Source: Gemmatimonadota bacterium (GTDB lineage: Bacteria > JAAXHH01). From it: a stretch of DNA of 64,000 nt. Every line of letters begins with the position of its first letter. The stretch's first letter is position 1. Where the stretch lies: the NCBI GenBank assembly GCA_026705925.1, contig JAPOZT010000028.1, positions 62,001 through 126,000 of the forward strand, read 5' to 3'. Shown piece after piece: positions 8,875 through 17,955 of the stretch. A program made the translations under genes and the position numbers. The notes beneath the pieces were generated by a model that saw only the letters and a program-made list of their open reading frames with translations, made no database searches and was not told where the DNA came from.

Positions 8875-10518
8875 TTACTCCCGGGTCTTGTATAGCCGGG
8901 AATACATGAGGGCTCCCACGATACCGTCGTAGTCCCTGGAATAGCCCTTGAGGTTGGACTTGCGGAGCTGAAGCGTCAGGGGATGGAAGACGAAGGCGGC
9001 GGCGTAGTCCCTCACGAGTATCTCCTCCGCCTGCCGGTAGAGGTCCGTTCGCAGGACCGGGTCCAACGCAGCCCCGGCTCTTTCGACCAGCGCGTCGAAT
9101 TCGGGCTGTGCCCAGTCGTGCCGTCCCGCGCCTTTCGGCTGGGAGTGCCACGTCATGTCGAGCATGTTGCGCGGATCCATGTAATCGGCGACGAACCGCA
9201 GAAAGCCGAAGTCCATTTCCCAGTTGTACAACTTGCTCATGTAGGCCGTCCGGTCGAGCGTACGAACGGTGACGTCGACCCCCAGGTGTTCCAGCAGCAT
9301 GCTCTGAATGGCTTCGCCGGCCATCTTCATGGACGGCGTCGGCGCGCGCAGCCACATTTCCTGTCTCGGAAACCCCCTGCCGTTCGGATAGCCGGCCTCC
9401 CGCATCAGCGCCTTCGCGCGGACCGGGTCGAATGCCTGGTACGGTTTCATCGCGTCGCCGTTATATTCCTTGAAGTCGGGCGGCATCATGGAATAGGCCG
9501 GCGCCGCCGCGCCCCTGAGGACGACCCGGCAAATCGCGTCCCGGTCCAGTGCCCGGGCGAAGGCTTCTCTCACGCGGATGTCGTCGAAGGGCGGCTCCGC
9601 CACCTTGAAGAACAGGTACCAGGTCGTTCTTCCCGGCGTCTTCACGAGTTCCCGGCTGAGTACGGGATGCCGTTCGATCCGGTCCATGTCGTTGATATCG
9701 ACCGTCTCCACATCCACTTCGTTGTTCTCATAGGCCAGGACGGTCTGTGCCGCCGCGTAGCGGAATGGATGGATGACCTTTTCCAGCAGGGGCTTGTGGG
9801 GGCCGTTGTACATGGGATCGGGGACGAAGGTCATGTGGCTGCCGGTCGCCCATTCGGACATGCGGAAACCGGAGTTCGACACAATGTTCTGGACCTCGGT
9901 CCATTTCCGACCGTGTTTTTCTACAGCCCAGCGCGGCGCGGGGTAGGCCAGTCCGAAGGATACCACGTGGGGAAAGTGGGGCGCGCTGCGTTCCATGTCC
10001 ACCCGGAGCGTGAGATCGTCGACGGCGCGGACCCCGAGCCGGGAAAGGTCGGTGATCTCCCCGAGGCTGATGGCTTTCGCGTTTCGGATATCGTAGTAGA
10101 AGAAGGCGTAGGGATTGGCGTTGGCCGGATCGAGCATCCGCCTGAAAGCAAAGACGAAGTCATGGGCCGTAACGGGCCGGCCGTCGCTCCACCTGGCGCC
10201 GGGCCGGAGATGAAACGTCCATTCCGTGGCGTCGTCGGAGACGTCATAGTGGGTGGCGGCGCCGGGTATGGGCTGCCAGAGCTCGTCCCGGATGAGCAGG
10301 GTTTCGAAGGGCAGGAGCGTGGATTCCCCGTCGTACAGGTTGATCTGGATGTCGAGGCTGCGCGGTTCCGGGCTCATCACCCGGAAAACCTGCTGGTCGG
10401 GCGGCGCAGCGTCGGCCGGGAGTGCAACGCCGACAGAATTAGTGTACTGGGCATAGGAAATACCGGCCGGTGGCAGGACGGCCGCGGCCAGCAGCATTAC
10501 GGATAGTATCTTGTGCAT
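8875..10518 (-). CDS. Peptide ABC transporter substrate-binding protein (OppA/MppA-like)
   Basis: A 547-residue SBP_bac_5 family protein. The ATG at 10518 gives a clear Sec signal peptide (MHKILSVMLLAAAVLPPAG, then ISYAQ), whereas the open frame upstream gives no signal. The mature protein has the family landmarks: PRSLDIQINLYDGES, WTFHLRPGARWSDGRPVTAHDF (about residues 122-143) and VREAFARALDRDAIC. It binds oligopeptides in the periplasm and delivers them to an Opp-type ABC importer. No permease or ATPase gene lies beside it, so it is an orphan receptor here. It is divergent from the AI-2E-family gene. Confidence 0.85.
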   Translation of the reverse strand: MHKILSVMLLAAAVLPPAGISYAQYTNSVGVALPADAAPPDQQVFRVMSPEPRSLDIQINLYDGESTLLPFETLLIRDELWQPIPGAATHYDVSDDATEWTFHLRPGARWSDGRPVTAHDFVFAFRRMLDPANANPYAFFYYDIRNAKAISLGEITDLSRLGVRAVDDLTLRVDMERSAPHFPHVVSFGLAYPAPRWAVEKHGRKWTEVQNIVSNSGFRMSEWATGSHMTFVPDPMYNGPHKPLLEKVIHPFRYAAAQTVLAYENNEVDVETVDINDMDRIERHPVLSRELVKTPGRTTWYLFFKVAEPPFDDIRVREAFARALDRDAICRVVLRGAAAPAYSMMPPDFKEYNGDAMKPYQAFDPVRAKALMREAGYPNGRGFPRQEMWLRAPTPSMKMAGEAIQSMLLEHLGVDVTVRTLDRTAYMSKLYNWEMDFGFLRFVADYMDPRNMLDMTWHSQPKGAGRHDWAQPEFDALVERAGAALDPVLRTDLYRQAEEILVRDYAAAFVFHPLTLQLRKSNLKGYSRDYDGIVGALMYSRLYKTRE

Positions 10519-10577
10519 GGAGGTTCCGGGGATTGGTGGAATTGTATCGAATCTACCGTCGGTGCGTGGTGAATATA

Positions 10578-10599
10578 GACCCGCCGGCGAAGGCGGGTC
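10578..10599. other. Perfect 8-bp inverted repeat in a divergent promoter region
   Basis: GACCCGCC and GGCGGGTC flank a 6-base loop. It sits about 60 bases upstream of the binding-protein start and 29 bases before the -35 box of the opposite gene. It could be a 5' leader hairpin or an operator. There is no T-run, so a terminator is unlikely. Confidence 0.5.
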
Positions 10600-10627
10600 A
10601 AGAGATTGTACGTCTTCCTGTATTTGC

Positions 10628-10656
10628 TTGACATCCTCCTTCCCTGCGCCTACTTG
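10628..10656 (+). promoter_or_regulatory. Sigma70-like promoter for the AI-2E-family gene
   Basis: A perfect -35 box TTGACA (10628-10633), a 17-base spacer and TACTTG at 10651-10656, 44 bases before the ATG at 10700. Box quality and spacing fit a housekeeping promoter. Confidence 0.6.
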
Positions 10657-10699
10657 AATACACGGCTTTTCCGTCAAGATCGACGTTCCGTCCCGGGTC

Positions 10700-11806
10700 A
10701 TGCACATGCTGTCCGAAAGTCCCTTTACCTTCGACCGCGTAGTCCGCATCGCAATCGCCGTGGGCGTGATTTGGCTGTTGATCACCCTGATCGCCTATCT
10801 GAGCGACGTGCTCATACCCTTTGCGGTCGCACTGCTGCTCGCCTACCTGATCAATCCCCTGACTTCCTGGCTGCAACGGAAACTGCCCTTCAAGCACCGA
10901 ATCATCTCCGTACTGCTCAGCCTGACAATCATCCTCGCCGCCGTGATCCTGTTCCTTTTCATCCTGATTCCGATGGTCGTGTCCGAAGTCGCACAGATGC
11001 AGCGGCTGCTCTCCGGGCTGGTGGACGCGGACCAGTGGCAGGCGAGACTGCAGAACTATGTACCCGAGGAAATCAGGATATACATCGCGGACCTGGTCCG
11101 GTTCGAGGAACTAGTCCAACTCCTGAACTTCGAGAACATCCGGCTGTTCTTCCAACAGATCCTGCCCGGCATCTGGGGTGTATTCTCGGGTACCATCAGC
11201 TTCGTCATCGGTCTTGCGGTCGTCATCGTCATCCTGCTTTACCTGGTCTTCATCCTGCTGGACTTCGACGAGATCTCCGAAGGCTGGAAGGGCCTGATCC
11301 CCGACCAGTACCGGCAGGTCGTACTCGACGTCATATCCGACTTTACGAGGGCCATGCGGGTGTATTTCCGCGCCCAGGCCCTCATCGCCTTCATCGTCGG
11401 ACTGCTCTTCGCACTGGGTTTCTGGCTGATCGGTCTGCCCATGGGAATTTTGCTGGGCCTTTTTATCGGGATGCTTAACATGGTGCCCTACCTGCAGGTC
11501 GTGGGCCTCATCCCGGCGGTGCTGTTCGCGATTGTCGGGGCCCTGGGCGCCGGCGAGAGCATCTGGGTCATGCTCATCCTCGTCCTGGCCGTGTTCGCCG
11601 TCGTACAGGTCATCCAGGACGCCATCCTGGTGCCCAGGATCATGGGCAGGGCGACCGGGTTCAATCCGGCCGTGATCCTCCTTTCCCTGTCCATCTGGGG
11701 AAAACTGCTGGGTATCCTGGGGTTGCTGATCGCGCTGCCGGTGACCTTCCTGGCCCACTCGTACTACAAGCGGTTCCTGAAGGGATCACACCCGGTGAAG
11801 GAGTAA
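10700..11806 (+). CDS. AI-2E family transporter (PerM/YdiK-like)
   Basis: A 368-residue integral membrane protein with about eight helices. Two or three are near the N-terminus (VIWLLITLIAYLSDVLIPF). A soluble stretch rich in charged residues follows, then a C-terminal helix bundle with the family motif GLFIGMLNMVPYLQVVGLIP. The end (PAVILLSLSIWGKLLGILGL) is also conserved. Members are implicated in export of AI-2 or in ion and solute flux, but most are uncharacterised. The deaminase gene begins 3 bases after its stop, so the two are probably one transcript. A second in-frame ATG at 10706 is possible. Confidence 0.85.
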   Translation: MHMLSESPFTFDRVVRIAIAVGVIWLLITLIAYLSDVLIPFAVALLLAYLINPLTSWLQRKLPFKHRIISVLLSLTIILAAVILFLFILIPMVVSEVAQMQRLLSGLVDADQWQARLQNYVPEEIRIYIADLVRFEELVQLLNFENIRLFFQQILPGIWGVFSGTISFVIGLAVVIVILLYLVFILLDFDEISEGWKGLIPDQYRQVVLDVISDFTRAMRVYFRAQALIAFIVGLLFALGFWLIGLPMGILLGLFIGMLNMVPYLQVVGLIPAVLFAIVGALGAGESIWVMLILVLAVFAVVQVIQDAILVPRIMGRATGFNPAVILLSLSIWGKLLGILGLLIALPVTFLAHSYYKRFLKGSHPVKE

Positions 11807-11809
11807 TAA

Positions 11810-12304
11810 ATGGACAGGATCTCCTGGGACGAGTATTTCCTGCGCATCGCCTATGCCGTTTCGGCGCGATCGAACTGCATTCGCCGGCATATCGGCGCCG
11901 TGATCGTGAACGACAAGATCATCACCAGCACGGGCTACAACGGAACCCCCATGGGCATTCCCAACTGCTTCGACGGCGGATGCAGGCGATGCAACTCGGA
12001 TGGACCGTCCGGGGCGAACCTCGACGAATGCATCTGTATACACGCCGAAGAAAACGCCATCGTCTTCGCCGCGCGCCACGGGTCATCCACAAGCGGCGCC
12101 ACGCTCTACACGACCAACAAGCCCTGCCTGGGCTGTCTGAAAAAATCCATCCAGGCGGGGATCCGCCGGGTGGTCTACGCGGAGGAGTACGCCTACACCC
12201 AGTCCGTCGCAGAGGTGTACGAGTGGCTTGTGGGAGAATCCGGTATCGAGATGGTCGAACTGAAACTGGACGAGCATCCGGAGTCCGTCGTGCATACGGT
12301 CTGA
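11810..12304 (+). CDS. Deoxycytidylate (dCMP) deaminase family protein
   Basis: A 164-residue zinc-dependent deaminase. The catalytic motif CIHAEENAI (about residues 75-83) supplies the zinc His and proton-shuttling Glu. PCLGC (about 104) supplies the two zinc Cys. The extra Cys-rich stretch NCFDGGCRRC (about residues 50-60) matches dCMP deaminases of the ComEB/T4 type, which bind a second zinc there. It would convert dCMP to dUMP for thymidylate synthesis. It is tightly linked to the upstream membrane protein by position only. Confidence 0.85.
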   Translation: MDRISWDEYFLRIAYAVSARSNCIRRHIGAVIVNDKIITSTGYNGTPMGIPNCFDGGCRRCNSDGPSGANLDECICIHAEENAIVFAARHGSSTSGATLYTTNKPCLGCLKKSIQAGIRRVVYAEEYAYTQSVAEVYEWLVGESGIEMVELKLDEHPESVVHTV

Positions 12305-12420
12305 CAACCCCAAGTGCCGGGGGATATTCTGCTTGACGCGCAGCCGGCCAATCCGGAAATTACGCGCGAATCAACAAGGATCTCGGTAACGACCATCAAA
12401 CGTGCGAACCGGGTGACGTT

Positions 12421-13158
12421 TTGCATACCACCGAACGCGTTACGCAGTCGGACTTCGTCTATCGCCGGCGGCAGGATTCGAAATCGAGGATCCTGTCGTT
12501 TACCGAAGCGTATCCCGATTACCATCCTCAGGACCGCGTTGGACTGATCTCACCCCGGTTGGAAGACGGCGTGTTCGGGTTGGCCGGCGCCGTACTCGGC
12601 CTGGCGACCGGGTTCTACGACTGCCTCCGCTCGAAAGGGGGCGAGTTCTTCAATTATCCGCAGCATCACGCGTTCATCGGGGGACGGAATGGGCGCGTGC
12701 ACACGCGGAACGGTGACCGGGACCTTACCATCCCCGAGTTGGGAAGTGCCTGGGGATGGCTCGACGTCTGGCCGGAGACCAACTGGCATCTCTGTCCGGC
12801 GACGCCGGCCGGCATGATCGAGGCGGCCTTCCGACTCCAGGTCAACCGTCTGTTCTGGCCGGTTTCATTCATGCCCGGTACCGTGGATGAGCCGCTTTCG
12901 CATTACGCGTACAGGCTGCTGCGCGGAAGGCTGAAATCTGTCTGGTACTACGACTGCGAGGATGGGAACCTGGAGGTCCGGGCATCGGGGTCCGCCGCGG
13001 ACGTCATCCGCGAGAGTCTGGAACGTCTGCCCCGTGAAAGCGCGGAGAATCGTCACGACGGGGAAACGACCTCCCAACCGTGGTTCGAGAATCGGTTTAA
13101 ACCCGTGGAACCTGAAGCGTTTCTTGAAGATATGTCGGTCTGCTTCACGGATAGATGA
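12421..13158 (+). CDS. Conserved-looking hypothetical protein
   Basis: A 245-residue protein that I do not recognise. It has no signal peptide or membrane helix. It is rich in Trp, Tyr and Phe, with a central aromatic block (WGWLDVWPETNWHLCP, then RLFWPVSFMPG) that looks like a folded domain core. The C-terminus is acidic. The TTG start at 12421 is uncertain because no strong ribosome-binding site precedes it. It is followed by the 16-bp repeats and the PhyH-HEAT gene on the same strand, so the two may be co-transcribed. Codon use matches the GC-rich neighbours. Confidence 0.6.
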   Translation: MHTTERVTQSDFVYRRRQDSKSRILSFTEAYPDYHPQDRVGLISPRLEDGVFGLAGAVLGLATGFYDCLRSKGGEFFNYPQHHAFIGGRNGRVHTRNGDRDLTIPELGSAWGWLDVWPETNWHLCPATPAGMIEAAFRLQVNRLFWPVSFMPGTVDEPLSHYAYRLLRGRLKSVWYYDCEDGNLEVRASGSAADVIRESLERLPRESAENRHDGETTSQPWFENRFKPVEPEAFLEDMSVCFTDR

Positions 13159-13173
13159 ACTGAAAGAAGCCAT

Positions 13174-13221
13174 GCCAAAATGGAGCTTTGCCAAAAAGGA
13201 GCTTTGCCAAAAAGGAGCAGT
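13174..13221 (+). repeat. Triplicated 16-bp unit carrying a Shine-Dalgarno sequence
   Basis: Three 16-bp units (13174-13189, 13190-13205, 13206-13221) read GCCAAAAAGGAGCTTT with small changes. The first has TGGAG where the others have AAGGAG. The last AAGGAG (13212-13217) is 9 bases before the ATG at 13227 and is the functional ribosome-binding site. The second is an upstream spare copy 16 bases away. Confidence 0.85.
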
Positions 13222-13226
13222 GACCC

Positions 13227-14627
13227 ATGGTGGACAGATCCTACCTTTTCGACGATGACGCCATGCGCGACTTCATCGTGAACGGCTATCACGTGATCAA
13301 TGTGGACAAGCCGGTCGCGCTGCATGATGACATCTACGAGAAAACGAAGGCGATTATCGACGAAGACGGGAATCCGGGTAACAACCTGTTGCCTCGCGTG
13401 CCGGAGATCCAGCAGGTCTACGACGATCCCAAGGTGCAGGGCGCGCTGACGAGCCTGTTGGGGCCGGATTACGTGATGCACGCCCACCGCCACCCGCACG
13501 TGAACCCGCCGAACAGCAAGGGAGGCGGCTGGCACAAGGACAGCTACTGGGGTTACACCAAGGTACGGGACCATCATCCGCGCTGGATCATGGCCATGTA
13601 CTATCCCCAGGACACCCCGGTGGAAATCGGTCCGACGGGGGTGATTCCGGGAAGCCACTACGTCGAGTCCCGCGAGGAGACCGTCGGCGGGAACGGGTCC
13701 GTCCCCGACGGTTTTCCCGCAAGCGGCAAGGCGGGCACCGTTACCATCATTCACTTCGACCTCTGGCACCGGGCGTTTCCGAACCAGACGGACAAGGTCC
13801 GGTACATGATGAAATTCCAGTTCACGCGGATGACGGAGCCTGATCGCCCCGGGTGGAACCGGCAAAGCGAGGATATCGACCTCGGCGACCTGTCGGAAGA
13901 TCCCCGGAGCGCCATGTGGCGGAACATGTGGCACTGGCTTGCCGGAAACGGGTCGGCCGGGACCCGGCAGGCAGACGGGGAACGGATCGAGGCGCTCGCC
14001 GGCGACCTGACCCACGAACTCGAACAGCAACGCCTTCACGCGGCCTATACCCTGGCGGAGTGCGGGGAGGCTGCCTTGCCCCACCTGCTGGAAGCGCTCC
14101 AGCACGAACGGGACGAGGTCCGGCGGGAAACGTGCTACGGACTCGGCGCGCTGGGCGCCGCGGCCGTCGAACCGCTGGTCTCCCTGCTCGGCCACGAGAA
14201 CGAGCGGGTCAGGGGCTACTCGGTTTATGCCCTTGGAGACATCCGGCACGGCAGCCCGTCGGTAGCGGCGCGACTGGCGGGTCTTTCAGACGACCCGTCG
14301 CCCTTTGTCCGCCAGAACCTGGCCGATGCCCTCGGCCAGATCAAACTGGCCGCGGATTCGGCCGTTCCCGCGCTGGTCGGCATGATGAAGGACGAGGATG
14401 AGCAGGTGCGCTCCAGGAGCGCCTACGCGCTGGCCCGGTTCGGGGACGAGGCCCAGGTGGCCATTCCACAGCTCGCGGACGCGTGCTACGATGAAAACCG
14501 ATACGTGCAGGGCCAGGCCGCCATTGCCCTTGAGCAGATCGGCACGCCGGAAGCCCTGCGCACGCTGCTGCACTGGCTGCAGGCCTCGCGGTGGTGCCCC
14601 CTGACGACGGCGAAGAGTACGTATTAG
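13227..14627 (+). CDS. PhyH-type 2OG/Fe(II) dioxygenase fused to HEAT repeats
   Basis: A 466-residue two-domain protein. Residues 1 to about 215 are a phytanoyl-CoA dioxygenase fold, with the iron ligands GGWHKDSYW (about residue 100, His-x-Asp) and DLWHRAF (about 178). Residues from about 250 to the end form HEAT or PBS-lyase-like repeats of about 30 residues, with recurring cores such as HAAYTLAECGEAALPHLL, CYGLGALGAAAVEPLV and SRSAYALARFGDEAQVAIP. PhyH enzymes hydroxylate small molecules or acyl-CoAs. HEAT repeats bind proteins or wrap around prosthetic groups, so the fusion may bring the oxygenase to a carrier-bound or protein substrate. It ends 18 bases from the convergent transporter. 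Confidence 0.85.
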   Translation: MVDRSYLFDDDAMRDFIVNGYHVINVDKPVALHDDIYEKTKAIIDEDGNPGNNLLPRVPEIQQVYDDPKVQGALTSLLGPDYVMHAHRHPHVNPPNSKGGGWHKDSYWGYTKVRDHHPRWIMAMYYPQDTPVEIGPTGVIPGSHYVESREETVGGNGSVPDGFPASGKAGTVTIIHFDLWHRAFPNQTDKVRYMMKFQFTRMTEPDRPGWNRQSEDIDLGDLSEDPRSAMWRNMWHWLAGNGSAGTRQADGERIEALAGDLTHELEQQRLHAAYTLAECGEAALPHLLEALQHERDEVRRETCYGLGALGAAAVEPLVSLLGHENERVRGYSVYALGDIRHGSPSVAARLAGLSDDPSPFVRQNLADALGQIKLAADSAVPALVGMMKDEDEQVRSRSAYALARFGDEAQVAIPQLADACYDENRYVQGQAAIALEQIGTPEALRTLLHWLQASRWCPLTTAKSTY

Positions 14628-14645
14628 CAGCCGGTTCCAGTCCTG

Positions 14646-16586
14646 CTACCAGTCATGCATCATGTGGCCCTGTCCGGGATAGAACAGGGCATCGGCGAAG
14701 AAGGACAGGACGATGCCCAGGGTGTACCCGAGCAGCACACCCAGGAAGAATCGCTGGCCCGTGCGGTAGGCGCGAGTCCCGACTTTCAGCAGGATGAACT
14801 TGACGAGCCAGGCGAGGAAGACGGACAGGATCGAGTCCCGGATATTGCTGGCGAAGCAGATGGCGAATCCAACCGGGGCGAGGGGCCACCATACCAGCCA
14901 GTGCCTGAGTTTCAGCAGGACCAGGAAGATGACCGCGCCCGCCGCCATGAACCAGGGCTCGTTCTGTCCCAGGGACAACGGGTTCTTCATCCAGGTCACG
15001 ATCTCGTCGTAGTAGTGCGTGTTGAGATTGGTGAACGCCCCTCCGCCGAAGTTGTACGCTCCGATCGTGTATCCCGACTGAATCGTATAGGAAACAGCCG
15101 CTACCATGCTGACCAGGAAGGTGGCGGAGAGCACGAGCAGCAGCCCCTTCTTCCGCGGCCAGAAACCGTCGGTCAGGCGGTCCGCCAGCACGGCCGATCC
15201 CATCCCCAGGCCGCGCCAATTCCGCGCGTAGGCGCTCGCCAAACCAAGCGACGTCAGGCTCGGTCCCGAGACGTTCCCGGAACCCAGGGACAATACCGTG
15301 ATCTGATGCGCGTTCACGGGGAGGTCGAGAAACACTACCCCTGTTTCGGCGATGACTTTCGTGGTACCGAAGTATAGCACGAACAGGAAAGCCAGGAAAA
15401 CCGCCATTACCGGCAGGGACAGTCCGGACTGGTACAGCCAGGCGCAGATAAAGGCGGTACCCAGCAGCAACCCGATGACGGCCGTCCTGTAGGATACGAG
15501 TTCCTTCGAATCATCCAGTTCGGCGTTTCGTCCGATCGCTTTCCTGAAAACCCCCGCCAGGTGCCTGCGTGCGGACCACAGGGCGTAGCCCACGTAGACG
15601 AGGAACCCGCCGAAGAACTGGGCGTTGACGCCGCCGTCGCCGCCCGGTCCTCCGCCTTCGGTGTTAAGGCCGATGTAGTTCAGCGCGCCGATCTCGAATA
15701 GCCCCAGCATGAAGAAGACCCAGATGCTCAGGAGGATGTCAATGTTGATGAAGTATCCGAAGCAGAGCATGTATGGGCTGATGCGCAGGGGGATGGAGGG
15801 AAACATGGGGCTCAGCTGGAGCGGCGTCTCGAAGAAGGTGCCCACGGGCAGCTGCGGCACGATCAGGGCGAAGGAGAAGATGTTCCAGATCGCGATGGCC
15901 AGCGCCAGGCCGAACCCGATCTGGAAGAGGCGGTCGTTGAACAGTTTGGGCCAGCGCCCGGGCGACTGGTCCTCGGCGATGAGCTCCAGGGGAACCTGCA
16001 CGAGGGGAAAGGTGAGCCGCTCGTAATCCACCCACTGTTTCCGGAATATGGTCGCCACGCAGGCTCCGACCACGAAGATGGCTACGAAAAAACTCATCCA
16101 CCAGGCGACGGGTACGATCCAGGGTGACCAGGGCATGGTCCCGCCAGGGGGCAGTCCTTCGTAGAACCACCCCATGGCGTTGTTCTGGTTGCTCGCCACG
16201 AGCCATCCCGGCAGATAGGGGTGGAACAACTCCGTCCACTGGTTCTCGGGCTGGGCGAAATAAAACGGCGTCGAAATGATGGTCAGGAAGTACGATATGA
16301 AAGCCTTGCCGGGTATGAGGCTTGAAATGAGCAGGATGCAGAAGATCAGCGCCAGCTCGCGGCCGGTGAAGGCGGCCTGTTGGGCGATGCCCCGGACGAA
16401 GGGATTGTATACGAACACGACGAGCAGGAACAGGGCCAGGGCGGAGATGGGCAGGTGGGCCACCGACATGCGGGACGAGTGCAGGATATAGGTCCCGTAG
16501 GTCACCCAGATGTTGAGGACGATGGCAAGGACCAGCCCCGTGGCGAGGGACCGGAACGTGATTACGGAGTTTGGCGTTCCTGCCAC
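14646..16586 (-). CDS. Large polytopic membrane transporter-like protein (paralogue of 50013-52037)
   Basis: A 646-residue protein with at least twelve hydrophobic segments, resembling uncharacterised oligopeptide-transporter-like proteins annotated as DUF6784/DUF6785 in related bacteria (recalled, not searched). Landmarks include YERLTFPLVQVPLELI (about residue 208), shared in form with VERLTFPLARVHAGG of the second copy in this window. The GTG at 16586, preceded by CTGGAGG, is the best start. It overlaps the sulfatase 3' end by 25 bases, implying coupled translation. The pairing suggests it imports the substrate of the sulfatase or exports its product. No solute has been shown for the family as far as I know. 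Confidence 0.7.
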   Translation of the reverse strand: MAGTPNSVITFRSLATGLVLAIVLNIWVTYGTYILHSSRMSVAHLPISALALFLLVVFVYNPFVRGIAQQAAFTGRELALIFCILLISSLIPGKAFISYFLTIISTPFYFAQPENQWTELFHPYLPGWLVASNQNNAMGWFYEGLPPGGTMPWSPWIVPVAWWMSFFVAIFVVGACVATIFRKQWVDYERLTFPLVQVPLELIAEDQSPGRWPKLFNDRLFQIGFGLALAIAIWNIFSFALIVPQLPVGTFFETPLQLSPMFPSIPLRISPYMLCFGYFINIDILLSIWVFFMLGLFEIGALNYIGLNTEGGGPGGDGGVNAQFFGGFLVYVGYALWSARRHLAGVFRKAIGRNAELDDSKELVSYRTAVIGLLLGTAFICAWLYQSGLSLPVMAVFLAFLFVLYFGTTKVIAETGVVFLDLPVNAHQITVLSLGSGNVSGPSLTSLGLASAYARNWRGLGMGSAVLADRLTDGFWPRKKGLLLVLSATFLVSMVAAVSYTIQSGYTIGAYNFGGGAFTNLNTHYYDEIVTWMKNPLSLGQNEPWFMAAGAVIFLVLLKLRHWLVWWPLAPVGFAICFASNIRDSILSVFLAWLVKFILLKVGTRAYRTGQRFFLGVLLGYTLGIVLSFFADALFYPGQGHMMHDW

Positions 16587-17920
16587 ACGACCTCCAGGGG
16601 ATCGGGGATAGCGTAGGGCTTGACCCGCTGTTCGTGAAGCCACTCCGACAGATAGTGATCCATCCTGTGCAGGATCTCCGGCTCATCGCCGGTCAGGTTC
16701 CGCGTCTGGTACGGGTCGCTTCCCATATCGTACAGGGCCACCGGGTCGAACGGGTATCCGAAGTCGTCGTAGGTCCTGATCATGAGGTGATCGGGCGTTC
16801 GCACCGCCCGCTGCAGCGTGTACAGGCCGTGACCCCAGACCAGGTAGTCGTGCAGGCGGCACTGTCCGGTGGCGAGTCCTTCCGCGAAGGACCGGCCGTC
16901 ATAGTATTGCGGCACTTCGCCGCCGACCAGGTCGATGAGCGTGGCGCTCAGGTCCACGTTATACAACAGGTCGCCGCAGTTGGATCCTGGCGGCGTAACC
17001 CCCGGCCACTTGATGACCAGGGGGATGCGGTGTATGCATTCGTCGGCGCAAACGTGGTCGCCGTAGATGCCGTGCTCCCCCATGGCCTCGCCGTGATCCG
17101 CCGAGATGATGACCGCCGTATCGTCCAGGTCGCCCAGGTCGCCCAGGGCGTCCAGCACTTGCTGAACGTGATGGTCGGTGTAGCGGATCTCCGCGTCGTA
17201 TCCGGTCACCATGTGATTCAGGTCGTCCGTGTTCCGGATGGCGTCCGGCATGTTCGGCGTGGGACTCGGCCGGTCCCCGGGAAAGAGGTGGGACGCGGTA
17301 AACCAGCCGTCAATATCCTGGTGGCCGCGTATCGCTTCCTCATCGGGCCAGTCCACCACCGGCGGATGGGCCGCCATGCGGTCGTACACATCGCGAGGCG
17401 CTTCGTAGACCCGGTGGGGGTCCCAGTAGTTGATGTACAGCAGGAAATCGTCCCGGCCGCCGTTCGCGGCGATCCAGCGAAGCACGGCCTCGTTGACTTC
17501 GTCCGCCGTCTCCGATCCCGTCTTCAGGTTGGGCGAATGGAACTCCGACCAGCCCAGCCCGAACCAGGTCGCGCAGTGCCGCGTGGGGAAGTTGGAGAAA
17601 CAGACAGTGTCATATCCGTGCTGGCGCAGTCTTCTCTGCACCAACTGGTTCCGCTCGTCGGGCCCGCCGTACCGCTGCTCCAGTATTTGCAGCTTCGATG
17701 CGGGACCGCCGTGGGTCACCACGCCGTTGTTGATCCCGAAACGGCCGGTAATCCATCCGTGCCTGGACGGCATGCAGGGGGAGTCCGCGCAGTAGTACCG
17801 GTCGAAACGCATCCCCTGTGCCGCGATCTCGTCGATGGCGGGCGAGGTCGGCCGGCCATAGCCGTAGCAACCCAGGTGGTCGGGTCTCAGACTATCGATG
17901 TCGAAGAAGACGATGCGCAA
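16562..17920 (-). CDS. Sulfatase family hydrolase
   Basis: A 452-residue alkaline-phosphatase-superfamily sulfatase. It opens with the metal-binding FFDIDSLRPDHLGCYGY and has the maturation motif CMPSR with Cys49, the residue converted to formylglycine in C-x-P-S-R sulfatases. A second metal site is visible as ISADHGEAMGEHG. There is no signal peptide, so the enzyme appears cytoplasmic, unlike most polysaccharide sulfatases, and it would act on a small imported sulfate, phosphonate or phosphate ester. No sulfatase-maturating gene is in the window. It follows the OFOR genes after 35 bases and overlaps the transporter. Confidence 0.88.
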   Translation of the reverse strand: MRIVFFDIDSLRPDHLGCYGYGRPTSPAIDEIAAQGMRFDRYYCADSPCMPSRHGWITGRFGINNGVVTHGGPASKLQILEQRYGGPDERNQLVQRRLRQHGYDTVCFSNFPTRHCATWFGLGWSEFHSPNLKTGSETADEVNEAVLRWIAANGGRDDFLLYINYWDPHRVYEAPRDVYDRMAAHPPVVDWPDEEAIRGHQDIDGWFTASHLFPGDRPSPTPNMPDAIRNTDDLNHMVTGYDAEIRYTDHHVQQVLDALGDLGDLDDTAVIISADHGEAMGEHGIYGDHVCADECIHRIPLVIKWPGVTPPGSNCGDLLYNVDLSATLIDLVGGEVPQYYDGRSFAEGLATGQCRLHDYLVWGHGLYTLQRAVRTPDHLMIRTYDDFGYPFDPVALYDMGSDPYQTRNLTGDEPEILHRMDHYLSEWLHEQRVKPYAIPDPLEVVWQERQTP

Positions 17921-17955
17921 GGAGGATTACCGGTATCCTGGGTAAGTGAGAACCG

